64,000 nucleotides of DNA from CAVTQY01 sp963736975 (GTDB lineage Bacteria; Pseudomonadota; Alphaproteobacteria; Acetobacterales; Acetobacteraceae): contig CAVTQY010000001.1 in the NCBI GenBank assembly GCA_963736975.1, positions 2,418,001 through 2,482,000 of the forward strand, given 5' to 3'. The notes under the pieces were generated by a model, which saw nothing but the letters and a program-made list of their open reading frames with translations, made no database searches and had not been told where the DNA came from. Within the stretch, counting starts at the first letter, position 1. Each line of letters opens with the position of its first letter. The position numbers were made by a program, and so were the translations under genes. Below, in pieces: positions 18,761-27,095 of this stretch.

Positions 18761-18767
18761 TACTGTT

Positions 18768-19568
18768 ATGCTGAGCCGCTACGTCGCTTTGGTGAGCGAG
18801 ACCCCGAAAATCGAATTAGGCGAACTCGCCGCCGTTGCCGCGGCGGTGCAGAAGCAGGTGACCCGCGACTTCGCTCCGATTTGGGACGTTCCGGCGAACG
18901 TCAGTGCCTTCGCCTCGCTGGAGGAGGTTCCGCTCGACTACTGGCCCGTGCTGATCAAGGACGAGCTGGATCGTGCCGAGGCCGCCGGCTATCACGAGGA
19001 CGATCTCGGCCAGCCCTGCGCCCTGGTACGCTGGACGGAGGACTGGAGCGTGACGGCCAGCCACGAAACCTTGGAAATGCTGGCCGATCCCTGGGGCCGT
19101 CACCTGATCGCCAGCCGGTGCCCGCGGCACCCGCATGACCGGGTCAAATTCCTGGTCGAGGTTTGCGACCCGTGTTCCGACGCCAGCTATAAGGTGAATG
19201 GGATTTCCGTATCGGATTTCTATACGCCGCGTTACTTCGACCCGGTCCCCACCCCTAGCGTGCGATACAGCTATCTCGGTGCCATCACCGAACCCCGCCA
19301 GATACTGAAGGGCGGATACCTGACCTGGCACGATCACGCCGAGCGCAAATGGTTTCATCGGTCCTGGTTCGAGGGAAACGAACCCAAGGACGCGGAGGTA
19401 CCGATACCCGCGATCGTAAAGGGCAATATCCGCGCCGCGATTGATCGCCATTTCGGCCCGCTGCGTGACCGTGCCAAGCAGAAGGATCACCCTCCTGCGG
19501 AGCGGACCGGCACCGCATTCGCTAACCGGGCAGCAGACATCCGCAAGGCCTTCGTCCACGGTGGCTGA
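18768..19568 (+). CDS. Uncharacterised protein with an HExxE motif, paired with the cyclase
   Basis: A 266-residue protein with no signal peptide. SHETLEMLADP at residues 98-108 contains HETLE, which could bind a metal as in HExxH-like peptidases, and EVCD follows about 50 residues later with YKVNGISVSDFYTPRYF and GGYLTW. This motif order occurs in a widespread family of unknown function. The start is ATG 18768, seven bases after the cyclase stop, so the two are almost certainly co-transcribed. Metalloenzyme activity is inference only. Confidence 0.75.
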   Translation: MLSRYVALVSETPKIELGELAAVAAAVQKQVTRDFAPIWDVPANVSAFASLEEVPLDYWPVLIKDELDRAEAAGYHEDDLGQPCALVRWTEDWSVTASHETLEMLADPWGRHLIASRCPRHPHDRVKFLVEVCDPCSDASYKVNGISVSDFYTPRYFDPVPTPSVRYSYLGAITEPRQILKGGYLTWHDHAERKWFHRSWFEGNEPKDAEVPIPAIVKGNIRAAIDRHFGPLRDRAKQKDHPPAERTGTAFANRAADIRKAFVHGG

Positions 19569-19571
19569 AGA

Positions 19572-21383
19572 TCAGCCCCCCGCCGCCTCCAGCGCCTGGT
19601 CGAGATCGGCAATCAAATCCTCCGCCGTTTCCAGCCCTACCGACAGCCGGATCACATCCGGCCCGGCGCCCGCCGCCAAACGCTGCTCGTCCGTTAATTG
19701 CCGGTGCGTCGTCGAAGCGGGATGCAGGATCAGGCTGCGCGTATCGCCGATATTCGCCAAGTGCGAGAACAACCGCACGCTCTCTACCAGTTTCGTGCCG
19801 GCCACGTAGCCGCCCCGCACGCCGAAAGTAAACACCGCGCCGGCCCCGCGCGGCAGGTATTTGCGGGCCAGCGCATGATAAGGGCTCGACGGCAGGCCGG
19901 CATACGAAACCCAGGCCACCGCCGGATGCCCGGCCAGGAACTCCGCCACTTTCTGCGCATTCGTGCAGTGCCGCTCCATCCGCACATGCAGCGTCTCCGT
20001 GCCGGTGATCGTCAGGAAAGCGTTCATCGGGGCCATGGTCGGGCCGAAGTCGCGCAAGGCGACCGCCCGTGCCTTAGTGGTAAAGGCGAAATCGCCGAAG
20101 TTCTCGTAAAAGCGCAGGCCGTGATAGGCGGGCTCGGGCTCGGTCATCGACGGAAAACGCCCGCCCTGCGTCCAGTCGAACCGGCCAGACTCGACGATGA
20201 TGCCGCCCAGCGAATTGCCGTGGCCGTCGAGGAACTTCGTCGTGGAATGGCAGACGATGTCCGCCCCCCATTCGATCGGCCGGCACAGATAGGGCGTCGC
20301 CAGCGTGTTATCGACGATCAGCGGAATGCCCGCTTGGTGCGCGATCTTCGCTACCGGCTCCAGATCGACGATGATGCCGCCGGGATTGGCCAGGCTTTCC
20401 AGGAAGATCGCCTTGCAGCGCGGCGTCAGCGCGCGGCGGAAATTCTCGGGCTCCGTCGGATCGACAAAATGACAGGTCCAGCCGAGCTTCTTGAACGACA
20501 GGCCGAACTGCGTCAGCGAGCCGCCGTACAGGTTGCGAGAGGCGACGAACTCGTCCCCCTGCTCCATCATGGTGGCGAAAATCAGGAACTGCGCCGCATG
20601 GCCTGACGCCGCGGCCAGCGCAGCACGGCCGCCTTCCAGGCTGGCGACCCGCTCCTCCAGCACCGAGACAGTGGGATTGGTCAGGCGTGTGTAAATATAG
20701 CCGAAATTATGCAGGTTGAACAGCGAAGCAGCGTGATCGACGTCGTCGAACACATAGGCGGTGGTCTGGAAGATCGGCGTGCTGCGCGCCCCCGTGGTCG
20801 GATCGGGTGCGGCGCCGGCATGCACCGCGCGCGTCTCGAACCCGTAGGTGACGTTCTGTGATGCCAGCACGCGCGGCTTCGGCCGCCGGTCAGTCGGCGC
20901 TTGCGGCGCGCGGTTGCTGATGATGCCGGAATTCACCCCGCTCCAGGATAATTCCCCGCCCAGCCGCCCGTATTCGATCTTCGGGCAGCGGTTCATCACC
21001 ACTTCGATGCCGGCCGCCTCCGCCCGGGTGGCGGCCTCGTCGTTACGGATGCCAAGCTGCATCCACACCACCGGTGCGCCGATCGCGACGGCGTCCTCGA
21101 CGATCGGCGGCACTTGGTCGGAGGCGCGGAAGATCTCCACCATATCGATCTTGTCGGGGATATCGCGCACCGACGCATACACGCGTTCCCCCAGCAGTTC
21201 CTGCCCGGCAAGACCCGGGTTGACCGGGATCACGCGGTAGCCTTTGCCCTGCAGGTATTTCATCACGAAATAGCTGGGGCGGTTCCAGTTGGCCGAGGCG
21301 CCGACCAGCGCGATGGTGCGCACGGTCGAGAGGATGCGCCGCAGCTTGGCGTCGGAATAGGGCAGCGGATCGAGCGCGATCAT
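19572..21383 (-). CDS. Fusion of a CoA-binding domain with O-acetylhomoserine sulfhydrylase (MetY-like)
   Basis: A 603-residue protein. Residues 1-140 form a CoA_binding_2 Rossmann domain (IALVGASANWNRPSYFV, PVNPGLAG). After a linker, residues 175-603 are a full PLP-dependent Cys/Met metabolism enzyme with YTRLTNPTVSVLEERVASLE, VDNTLATPYLC and the PLP lysine in HSTTKFLDGHG. It should make homocysteine from O-acetylhomoserine and sulfide. ATG 21383 is chosen behind TAGGGA; an earlier in-frame start would overlap the permease gene. The two domains are often adjacent genes in alphaproteobacteria, so this is probably a true fusion. Confidence 0.88.
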   Translation of the reverse strand: MIALDPLPYSDAKLRRILSTVRTIALVGASANWNRPSYFVMKYLQGKGYRVIPVNPGLAGQELLGERVYASVRDIPDKIDMVEIFRASDQVPPIVEDAVAIGAPVVWMQLGIRNDEAATRAEAAGIEVVMNRCPKIEYGRLGGELSWSGVNSGIISNRAPQAPTDRRPKPRVLASQNVTYGFETRAVHAGAAPDPTTGARSTPIFQTTAYVFDDVDHAASLFNLHNFGYIYTRLTNPTVSVLEERVASLEGGRAALAAASGHAAQFLIFATMMEQGDEFVASRNLYGGSLTQFGLSFKKLGWTCHFVDPTEPENFRRALTPRCKAIFLESLANPGGIIVDLEPVAKIAHQAGIPLIVDNTLATPYLCRPIEWGADIVCHSTTKFLDGHGNSLGGIIVESGRFDWTQGGRFPSMTEPEPAYHGLRFYENFGDFAFTTKARAVALRDFGPTMAPMNAFLTITGTETLHVRMERHCTNAQKVAEFLAGHPAVAWVSYAGLPSSPYHALARKYLPRGAGAVFTFGVRGGYVAGTKLVESVRLFSHLANIGDTRSLILHPASTTHRQLTDEQRLAAGAGPDVIRLSVGLETAEDLIADLDQALEAAGG

Positions 21384-21453
21384 GCGCGTCCCTAGGGCGC
21401 GCCCATTCTGCATGCAAGGCCGCCACCCGCGCCGTGATCGCCAGCCGTCTGGC

Positions 21454-22248
21454 TCAGCGCCCCCGCGCGCGCATGAAACTCTGCACAAACTGGCGCTGAA
21501 ACAGCAGGAAGGCGACCACAAGCGGCGCCGTCGAGAGTAATGTCGCGGCCGTTATGATAGCCCAATTGGTACCCTGATCGGTGGTCGAGAACATCGCCAG
21601 CCCCACCGTAATCGGCCGCACATTCACCGAATTGGTGATCACCAGCGGCCAGAGAAAATTGTTCCAGTGAAAACTCACCAGCACCAGCCCATAGGCGATG
21701 TAAGTCGGCCGCGCCAGCGGCACATAAACACGCCAGATCCGTCCCAGCAGACCCAACCCCGCCAGCCGGGCCGCATCATCGAGGTCCTGCGGCACCGTAC
21801 GGAAAGTCTGCCGCAGCAGGAAAATGCCGAAGGCCGACCCTAGATACGGCAGCGCAATCCCCAACAGCGAGTCCACGAGCCCAATCGCACCGATCGTCTT
21901 GTAGTTCTCGACCATCAGCACATCGGGCGTGATCATGAGTTGCAGCAACACCGCCGCGAACAGGATGTCGCGGCCAGGGAAGCGCAGCCTGGCAAAAGCG
22001 AAAGCCGCCGGCGTGCACAACACGAATTGCGCCGCCAGCACCATGCTGACGAGCAGCACCGTGTTGATCATGTACTGGCCGAACGGCGCCATGCCCCAGG
22101 CGTCAGCGAAATTGCTCAACGTCAGCGGAATCAGCAGATCAAAGCTGCCGACCGCCGAGGCGGGATGCACCGCGCTCCAGATCGCCCAGAGCAGGGGCAA
22201 AATCCAGAGCAGGCCAAGCAGCCAGGCGCCGAGGGTCTCGACCCTCAC
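21454..22248 (-). CDS. ugpE: Sugar ABC transporter permease (UgpE/MalG-like), orphaned from its operon
   Basis: A six-TM permease of about 264 residues with the EAA loop DDAARLAGLGLLGRIWRVYVP and C-terminal FLLFQRQFVQSFMRARGR, as in UgpE. No ATPase or binding protein is beside it. The UgpC-UgpB-UgpA set at 9104-12585 lacks this subunit, so it is the likely partner. The frame starts at GTG 22248 exactly at the edge of a palindromic repeat, and the normal first residues are missing or replaced, as if the 5' end was lost at a rearrangement breakpoint. Confidence 0.8.
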   Translation of the reverse strand: MRVETLGAWLLGLLWILPLLWAIWSAVHPASAVGSFDLLIPLTLSNFADAWGMAPFGQYMINTVLLVSMVLAAQFVLCTPAAFAFARLRFPGRDILFAAVLLQLMITPDVLMVENYKTIGAIGLVDSLLGIALPYLGSAFGIFLLRQTFRTVPQDLDDAARLAGLGLLGRIWRVYVPLARPTYIAYGLVLVSFHWNNFLWPLVITNSVNVRPITVGLAMFSTTDQGTNWAIITAATLLSTAPLVVAFLLFQRQFVQSFMRARGR

Positions 22249-22314
22249 CCGGCACCCCGTAGCAAGACCGGGGTCGCCGACCCCTCCCGCAAAGGGGTTG
22301 CAAGGAGAGGAGGG
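22241..22314. repeat. Palindromic repeat element, divergent long copy at the 5' end of the orphan permease
   Basis: CCCTCACCCGG, an enlarged first hairpin (ACCCCG/CGGGGT) and CCCCTCCCGCAAAGGGG form a diverged member of the family, 74 bases long. Its orientation is opposite to the copy at 12596, as expected for the two ends of an inversion. Confidence 0.65.
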
Positions 22315-22315
22315 A

Positions 22316-23236
22316 TCACAAACAGCCAGCTCGCGGATGCGCCTGGCGCCAGACCCGCAGCATCCCGGCCTCGTCCACGGCTGTGTAACGCTGCGTCGTG
22401 GACAGGCTCGCATGACCCAGCAGCTCCTGGATCGAGCGTAAATCGGCGCCTCGCGCAAGCAGATGCGTGGCGAATGAATGCCGCAGCGCGTGCGGCGTCG
22501 CCGTCTCCGGCAGGGCGTGCAGCCGGCGGAACTGCCGCAGCACGCGCTGCGCTACCGCCGCATCCAGCCGCTTTCCTCGCGCACCGAGGAACAGCGGGCT
22601 GTCCGGCGCCCGGTCCGGGTGGAACCGCAGCCAGTCAGCCACGACCGTCCGTACTGCCGGCAGCACCGGCACGATCCGCTGCTTGGAGCCCTTGCCCGTC
22701 ACCCGCAGAGGCTCCGACCCGCCCGGCAGCGGCGCATCCCGTACATCGAGCGCCAGCGCCTCGGCGATCCGCAGCCCGCAGCCGTAGAGCAATGTGAACA
22801 GCGCAGTATCGCGGGCCTCCATCGCCGCGGTCCTCGCAACCGTCCCCACCTCCTCGGCCACAGACCGCGCGGCGGGCTCGGAGAGGGCGCGCGGTGCCGG
22901 CCGCCGCGTCCGGGGCGTGGCGATCAGCCGCACCGCCGCGTTCTCCACGCCGCACCGCCGGACCAGGAAACGGAAGAAGCCGCGCACCGCCGCCAGCTTG
23001 CGCGCCCGTGTGGCAGCGACCAAGCCCGCCTCGTGCTGTGCCGCCAGCCAAGCCCGGAAATCCGCGGGCCGCAGCCCGGCGAGCGCGGGCAAATCGGGCT
23101 CTCCGCCTAGATGCTGGGTCAGAAATCCGAGGAATTCCGCCAGGTCCGCGCCATACGCCTCCACGGTCAAGGGCGACGCCCGCCGCTCCTGCCCGAGCCA
23201 GAGCAGGAAGCCTCGCCGTGCCTCCTCGGCGGTCAT
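22316..23236 (-). CDS. xerC: Tyrosine recombinase XerC
   Basis: A 306-residue site-specific recombinase that resolves chromosome dimers at dif together with XerD. The SAM-like N-terminal core-binding domain is followed by the catalytic residues: Arg in CGLRIAEAL, Lys in GKGSKQR, HALRHSFATHLL, LLGHASLSTT and the nucleophile in RYT. It follows a DUF484 gene, the same pairing as in many proteobacteria, and belongs to a core block with fsa and priA. Confidence 0.92.
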   Translation of the reverse strand: MTAEEARRGFLLWLGQERRASPLTVEAYGADLAEFLGFLTQHLGGEPDLPALAGLRPADFRAWLAAQHEAGLVAATRARKLAAVRGFFRFLVRRCGVENAAVRLIATPRTRRPAPRALSEPAARSVAEEVGTVARTAAMEARDTALFTLLYGCGLRIAEALALDVRDAPLPGGSEPLRVTGKGSKQRIVPVLPAVRTVVADWLRFHPDRAPDSPLFLGARGKRLDAAVAQRVLRQFRRLHALPETATPHALRHSFATHLLARGADLRSIQELLGHASLSTTQRYTAVDEAGMLRVWRQAHPRAGCL

Positions 23237-23239
23237 GCC

Positions 23240-23881
23240 TCAGCGTCCCAGCGCGGCGCCGACCGCCCGGCCCAGAAACGCCAGCGCACCACTGCCCTGG
23301 GACGGATCGAGCGCGGCCGGATCGCGGGAAACCAGCGCCAGCAAGCTCGGCGGACCCGGCCAGGGCACCCGGATCAGCGCATCGGAGCGCGCCAGCCGCG
23401 CCGCCTCGGCGTGCAGCAGCACGGCATCCGGCGGATCCACCCGGAACGCCACGTCCCGGCCGTCCAATAGCCGCTGCACCTCGCCTGTCGGCAACGGCCG
23501 CGTGCCAGGCAGATAGTCCTCGACACATAGCGCCGCTGCATCGACGGCCAGCAGGCCCGGCAGCTCGCCCGAGACGCAGTCCGCCGGGTCGCGCGTATGG
23601 ATCAGCGCCAGCACCGCTTGCTGCACGCGCAGCGCGAGGCCGGCTGCGGCCCGCCCGGCCGCGAGCACGCCATCGGCCCTCGCGGCCATCGCCGCCGCAT
23701 GGCTTCGTTCCGCCCGTACCATCGCCGCCATGTGGTCGGCTAGCGGCTCGCCATGCACGCGGGACGGCGGCGCCAGCACCCGGTACAGCTCGGGCGTTTC
23801 GGCCAGCCACGATGGCCGGGCGCGCAGGAACGCTTCGACGAGCGCCGGGTCGATGGCGTCCTGCGGTTGCGGGTCAGACAA
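23240..23881 (-). CDS. DUF484 family protein
   Basis: A 213-residue protein with an N-terminal helical region (EAFLRARPSWLAETPELYRVL) and a GAF-like C-terminal part, matching DUF484. The start is TTG 23881, overlapping the end of the aldolase gene by eight bases. DUF484 genes usually precede xerC, as here. The molecular role is not established. Confidence 0.85.
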   Translation of the reverse strand: MSDPQPQDAIDPALVEAFLRARPSWLAETPELYRVLAPPSRVHGEPLADHMAAMVRAERSHAAAMAARADGVLAAGRAAAGLALRVQQAVLALIHTRDPADCVSGELPGLLAVDAAALCVEDYLPGTRPLPTGEVQRLLDGRDVAFRVDPPDAVLLHAEAARLARSDALIRVPWPGPPSLLALVSRDPAALDPSQGSGALAFLGRAVGAALGR

Positions 23882-24530
23882 TGCGCTGACCGGTCTTGGC
23901 CCAGTCGGCGAGGAAGGCAGCCAACCCCTTGTCCGTCAGCGGGTGATTGAAAAGTTGCCTTAACACTGCCGGAGGCACTGTCACGATATGCGCGCCCAGC
24001 TTCGCGGCCTCGACCACATGCAGGGGATTTCGCACGCTGGCGACCAGAACCTCGGTCTCCAAGCGTGGATAATTGCGGAAAATGGTCATGATATCGGCGA
24101 TCAGCCCCATGCCGTGCTGACCGACATCGTCCAGCCGGCCGATGAACGGGCTGACGAAACTCGCGCCGGCCTTGGCCGCGAGCAGAGCTTGGGCCGGCGA
24201 GAAGCAGAGGGTCACGTTCACCATCGTGCCGTCGTCGCGCAGCTTGCGGCAGGCGCGCAGCCCGTCCGGCGTCAGCGGTACCTTGATGGTCACGTTGCGC
24301 GCGATCTCCCGTAAGACGTGCGCTTCTTCCAGCATGTCCTGGTATTTCGTGGCGGCCACCTCGGCGCTGACCGGTCCGGGGACGATCGCGCAGATCTCGG
24401 CGATCACGTCCCGCATCTTCTTGCCGGATTTGGCGACCAGCGAGGGGTTGGTGGTGACGCCGTCAAGCAGCCCGCTTTCCGCGAGTGCTTTGATCTCGCC
24501 TAGATCGGCTGTATCGACGAAGAACTTCAT
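23874..24530 (-). CDS. fsa: Fructose-6-phosphate aldolase / transaldolase (FSA/TalC family)
   Basis: A 218-residue TIM-barrel class I aldolase. MKFFVDTADLGEIKAL and GVTTNPSLVAKSG are N-terminal family signatures and the Schiff-base lysine is in NVTIKVPLT. The short length places it in the FSA/TalC subgroup instead of TalA/B. ATG 24530 is the start that gives the standard N-terminus. The gene diverges from priA with 61 bases between starts. Confidence 0.92.
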   Translation of the reverse strand: MKFFVDTADLGEIKALAESGLLDGVTTNPSLVAKSGKKMRDVIAEICAIVPGPVSAEVAATKYQDMLEEAHVLREIARNVTIKVPLTPDGLRACRKLRDDGTMVNVTLCFSPAQALLAAKAGASFVSPFIGRLDDVGQHGMGLIADIMTIFRNYPRLETEVLVASVRNPLHVVEAAKLGAHIVTVPPAVLRQLFNHPLTDKGLAAFLADWAKTGQRIV

Positions 24531-24591
24531 GGCGATGTCCTGCGGAGAGAGTGTGCGACCATACAACGCGGGGCAGGAGGACCGGAAGCAA

Positions 24592-26775
24592 ATGCCGGCC
24601 CGCCGCGTGGCGGTCATGCTGCCCTATCCGTTCCCGGGGCCGTTCGACTATCGCCTGCCACCAGAGCTGGACCCTGAGCCGGGCGATGTCGTGCTGGTGC
24701 CGCTGAACGGTCGCGAGACGGTGGGCGTGATCTGGGATGGCCAGCCTGGGAAGGCCGCGCCCGAACCGAAGCTGAAGCCGGTTTCCGCCTGCCTGGATAC
24801 GCCGCCGATGCGCCAGGCGCTGCGGCGGTTCATCGATTGGATGGCCGCGTACACCCTGACACCGCCCGGCGAGGTCATGGCGATGGCGCTGCGCGTCCTG
24901 CCGCCGTCGGCGGAGCTGCAGGTTTCGGGCTGGCGGCGCCCCCTCCCCCCATCCCCCTCCCGCGAGGGGAGGGAGGGTGTGACGGAAGGGCGGCGGCGGG
25001 TGTTGGAGGCGCTGGGGCAGTGCGAGCCGCAGAGTACCGCGGCGCTGGCCAAGGCCGCGGGGGTCGGGGCCGGTGTTATCCACGGCATGGCGAAAGCCGC
25101 GCTGCTGGTTGCGGCTCCGCTGCCGCCGGAGCGCCCGTTCGTCCAGCCCGACCCGGAGCATCCCGGTGCGGCGCTCTCGCCCGATCAGCAGGAAGCTGCC
25201 GCGGTGCTGCGCCGGGCTGTTGCCGAGCGGGCGTTCTCGGTCACCTTGCTTGATGGCGTCACCGGGTCGGGCAAGACCGAGGTGTATTTCGGGGCCGTCG
25301 CGGAAGCCCTGCGGGCCGGTAGGCAGGCGCTGGTGCTGTTGCCGGAGATCGCCCTGTCGTCGCAATGGCTGGAGCGCTTCACCCAGCGCTTCGGGGTGGC
25401 GCCGGCGGTCTGGCACTCCGACCTGTCGTCCCGCATTCGCCGTATCACTTGGCGCGAGGTGGCGGCCGGGCGGGCGGTGGTGGTCGTGGGGGCGCGTTCC
25501 GCGCTGTATCTGCCATTCCCCGATCTCGGGCTGATCGTGGTGGACGAGGAGCACGAGACTGCCTTCAAGCAGGAAGAAGGGGTGGTCTATCACGCCCGGG
25601 ACATGGCCGTAGTCCGGGCGCGGTTCGAGCAGGCGCCGGCCGTGCTGGTTTCTGCCACGCCGAGCCTGGAGACGATGGCGAATGTCGAGGCCGGCCGCTA
25701 CCGCCGGATCACCCTGCCGACGCGCCATGGCGGCGCCCGCTTGCCGGCCGTCGAGGCAATCGATTTGCGGGAGACGCCGCCGGAGCGGGGGCATTTCCTG
25801 TCGCCGGTACTGATCGCGGCGACCCGGGAGACGCTGGCGAAAGGGGAGCAGGCGATGCTGTTCCTCAATCGCCGGGGTTATGCGCCGCTGACACTGTGCC
25901 GCGCCTGCGGGCATCGGATGCAGTGCCCCAACTGCACCGCCTGGCTGGTGGAACATCGCACGCGCCGGGTGCTGCAATGCCACCATTGCGGCCATGCTGT
26001 ACCGATCCCGGAGCATTGTCCGGCCTGCGGCGCCGCGCACAGCCTGACGCCGGTGGGGCCGGGGGTGGAGCGCATCGCCGATGAGGCGGCGGTGCTGTTC
26101 CCGGAGGCGCGGCGGCTGGTGATGGCGAGCGATACCATTCCGGGGCCGAAGGCGGCGACGGAAGCCTCGCAGGCGGTGGCCGCGCGGGCAGTGGACCTGG
26201 TCATTGGAACGCAGATCGTTGCGAAGGGTTGGCATTTTCCTTTTCTGACGCTGGTGGGCGTGGTGGATGCCGACCTCGGTTTGGCAGGCGGGGATTTGCG
26301 GGCGGCGGAGCGGACCGTGCAGCTTCTGCATCAGGTGGCCGGCCGGGCCGGACGGGCGGAGGCGCCGGGGCGGGTGTTGCTGCAGACCTTCTCGCCCGAG
26401 CATCCGGTGATGCAGGCGCTGGTTGAGGGCGATTTTGCCGGGTTTTTGGCGCGGGAGGCGGAGCAGCGGCGGCCGGGGCACTGGCCGCCTTATGGACGGC
26501 TGGCGGCGCTGATCGTCAGCGCGGATGCGGCGCATGTGGCGGACCATGTGGCGCGGGAACTGGGGCGTGCCGCGCCGGGCGGGGCCGGGGTGACGGTGCT
26601 GGGGCCGGCGCCGGCGCCGTTATCGATCCTGCGCGGACGGCACCGGCGCCGTCTGTTGCTGAAGACGCAGCGGGATGTCGCGGTGCAGCCTATTTTGCGC
26701 GAATGGCTGGCGAAGGTGCCGGTCCCGCGCGGGGCGCGGGTGGAGGTGGATGTGGACCCGGTTTCGTTTCTGTGA
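24592..26775 (+). CDS. priA: Primosomal protein N' (replication restart helicase PriA)
   Basis: A 727-residue DNA helicase that reloads the replisome at stalled forks. The 3'-end-binding domain (PFPGPFDYRLP) is followed by helicase motifs with Walker A GVTGSGKTEV near residue 224 and VVDEEHETAF near 317, then the two zinc sites in CRACGHRMQCPNC and CHHCGHAVPIPEHCPAC. ATG 24592 gives the family start. An unusual linker (PLPPSPSREGREG, residues ~117-130) is encoded by a palindromic repeat read in frame between the first two domains. Confidence 0.95.
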   Translation: MPARRVAVMLPYPFPGPFDYRLPPELDPEPGDVVLVPLNGRETVGVIWDGQPGKAAPEPKLKPVSACLDTPPMRQALRRFIDWMAAYTLTPPGEVMAMALRVLPPSAELQVSGWRRPLPPSPSREGREGVTEGRRRVLEALGQCEPQSTAALAKAAGVGAGVIHGMAKAALLVAAPLPPERPFVQPDPEHPGAALSPDQQEAAAVLRRAVAERAFSVTLLDGVTGSGKTEVYFGAVAEALRAGRQALVLLPEIALSSQWLERFTQRFGVAPAVWHSDLSSRIRRITWREVAAGRAVVVVGARSALYLPFPDLGLIVVDEEHETAFKQEEGVVYHARDMAVVRARFEQAPAVLVSATPSLETMANVEAGRYRRITLPTRHGGARLPAVEAIDLRETPPERGHFLSPVLIAATRETLAKGEQAMLFLNRRGYAPLTLCRACGHRMQCPNCTAWLVEHRTRRVLQCHHCGHAVPIPEHCPACGAAHSLTPVGPGVERIADEAAVLFPEARRLVMASDTIPGPKAATEASQAVAARAVDLVIGTQIVAKGWHFPFLTLVGVVDADLGLAGGDLRAAERTVQLLHQVAGRAGRAEAPGRVLLQTFSPEHPVMQALVEGDFAGFLAREAEQRRPGHWPPYGRLAALIVSADAAHVADHVARELGRAAPGGAGVTVLGPAPAPLSILRGRHRRRLLLKTQRDVAVQPILREWLAKVPVPRGARVEVDVDPVSFL
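24939..24980. repeat. Palindromic repeat element, in-frame copy in priA
   Basis: A diverged copy with CCCCCTCCCGCGAGGGGAGG as its hairpin. Its length keeps the priA frame open and it encodes a Pro/Ser/Arg/Gly-rich linker. Confidence 0.65.
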
Positions 26776-26777
26776 TG

Positions 26778-26813
26778 CCCTCACCTCTCGCGCAAGGCGG
26801 GAGAGGTGAGGGG
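26778..26813. terminator. Palindromic repeat hairpin between convergent priA and hypothetical gene
   Basis: CCCTCACCTCTCGC and GCGGGAGAGGTGAGGG pair over a five-base loop (one mismatch). It fills the gap between two genes that converge and ends one base before the stop of the gene on the other strand. It belongs to the dispersed repeat family and could serve both strands as a terminator, though no T-run follows. Confidence 0.6.
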
Positions 26814-27095
26814 TTACAGCATTCCCAGTAGAGTCCAGATTTTGTGCAGGTCTTCGACGACCGTGGGTACTCTCCAGGGGGTGTATTCGAATTGAGCTAT
26901 AATGCTCAGCGCGGCGCGCAGGGGTTTTGTAGGTAAAAGTCCGTCGAGGAGCTGTCGTTCTATTTGGCCGAGCTCGGTTATAACTTCGTGTATTTCCGGG
27001 GTGGGGTTTTCGTGGTTATGCAGTGCTGTGCGGACGCTGCGGAGTGTCTCTCGGAGTTCGTCGAGCGTGACGGGATGTGCGGGCTGTTCCGGCAT
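26814..27095 (-). CDS. Small protein resembling DUF4404
   Basis: From ATG 27095 (MPEQPAHPVTLDELRETL) the product is 93 residues and mainly helical. The pattern LDELRETLRSV near the N-terminus and ALSIIAQFE...LHKIWTLLGML at the end follow the DUF4404 layout. An in-frame start at 27170 would add an odd Pro/Arg-rich leader. No partner or function is known. It is the first gene of the region that separates priA from atpH. Confidence 0.55.
   Translation of the reverse strand: MPEQPAHPVTLDELRETLRSVRTALHNHENPTPEIHEVITELGQIERQLLDGLLPTKPLRAALSIIAQFEYTPWRVPTVVEDLHKIWTLLGML

Noticed and set aside
21384..21453. SAM riboswitch before the methionine-synthesis fusion gene
   Set aside because: The short gap after the permease stop shows no SAM-II core or conserved pseudoknot sequence.
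24463..26547. 694-codon open frame antisense to priA
   Set aside because: It mirrors priA in a high-GC gene, lacks a ribosome site and has an Arg/His/Pro-rich, low-complexity product.
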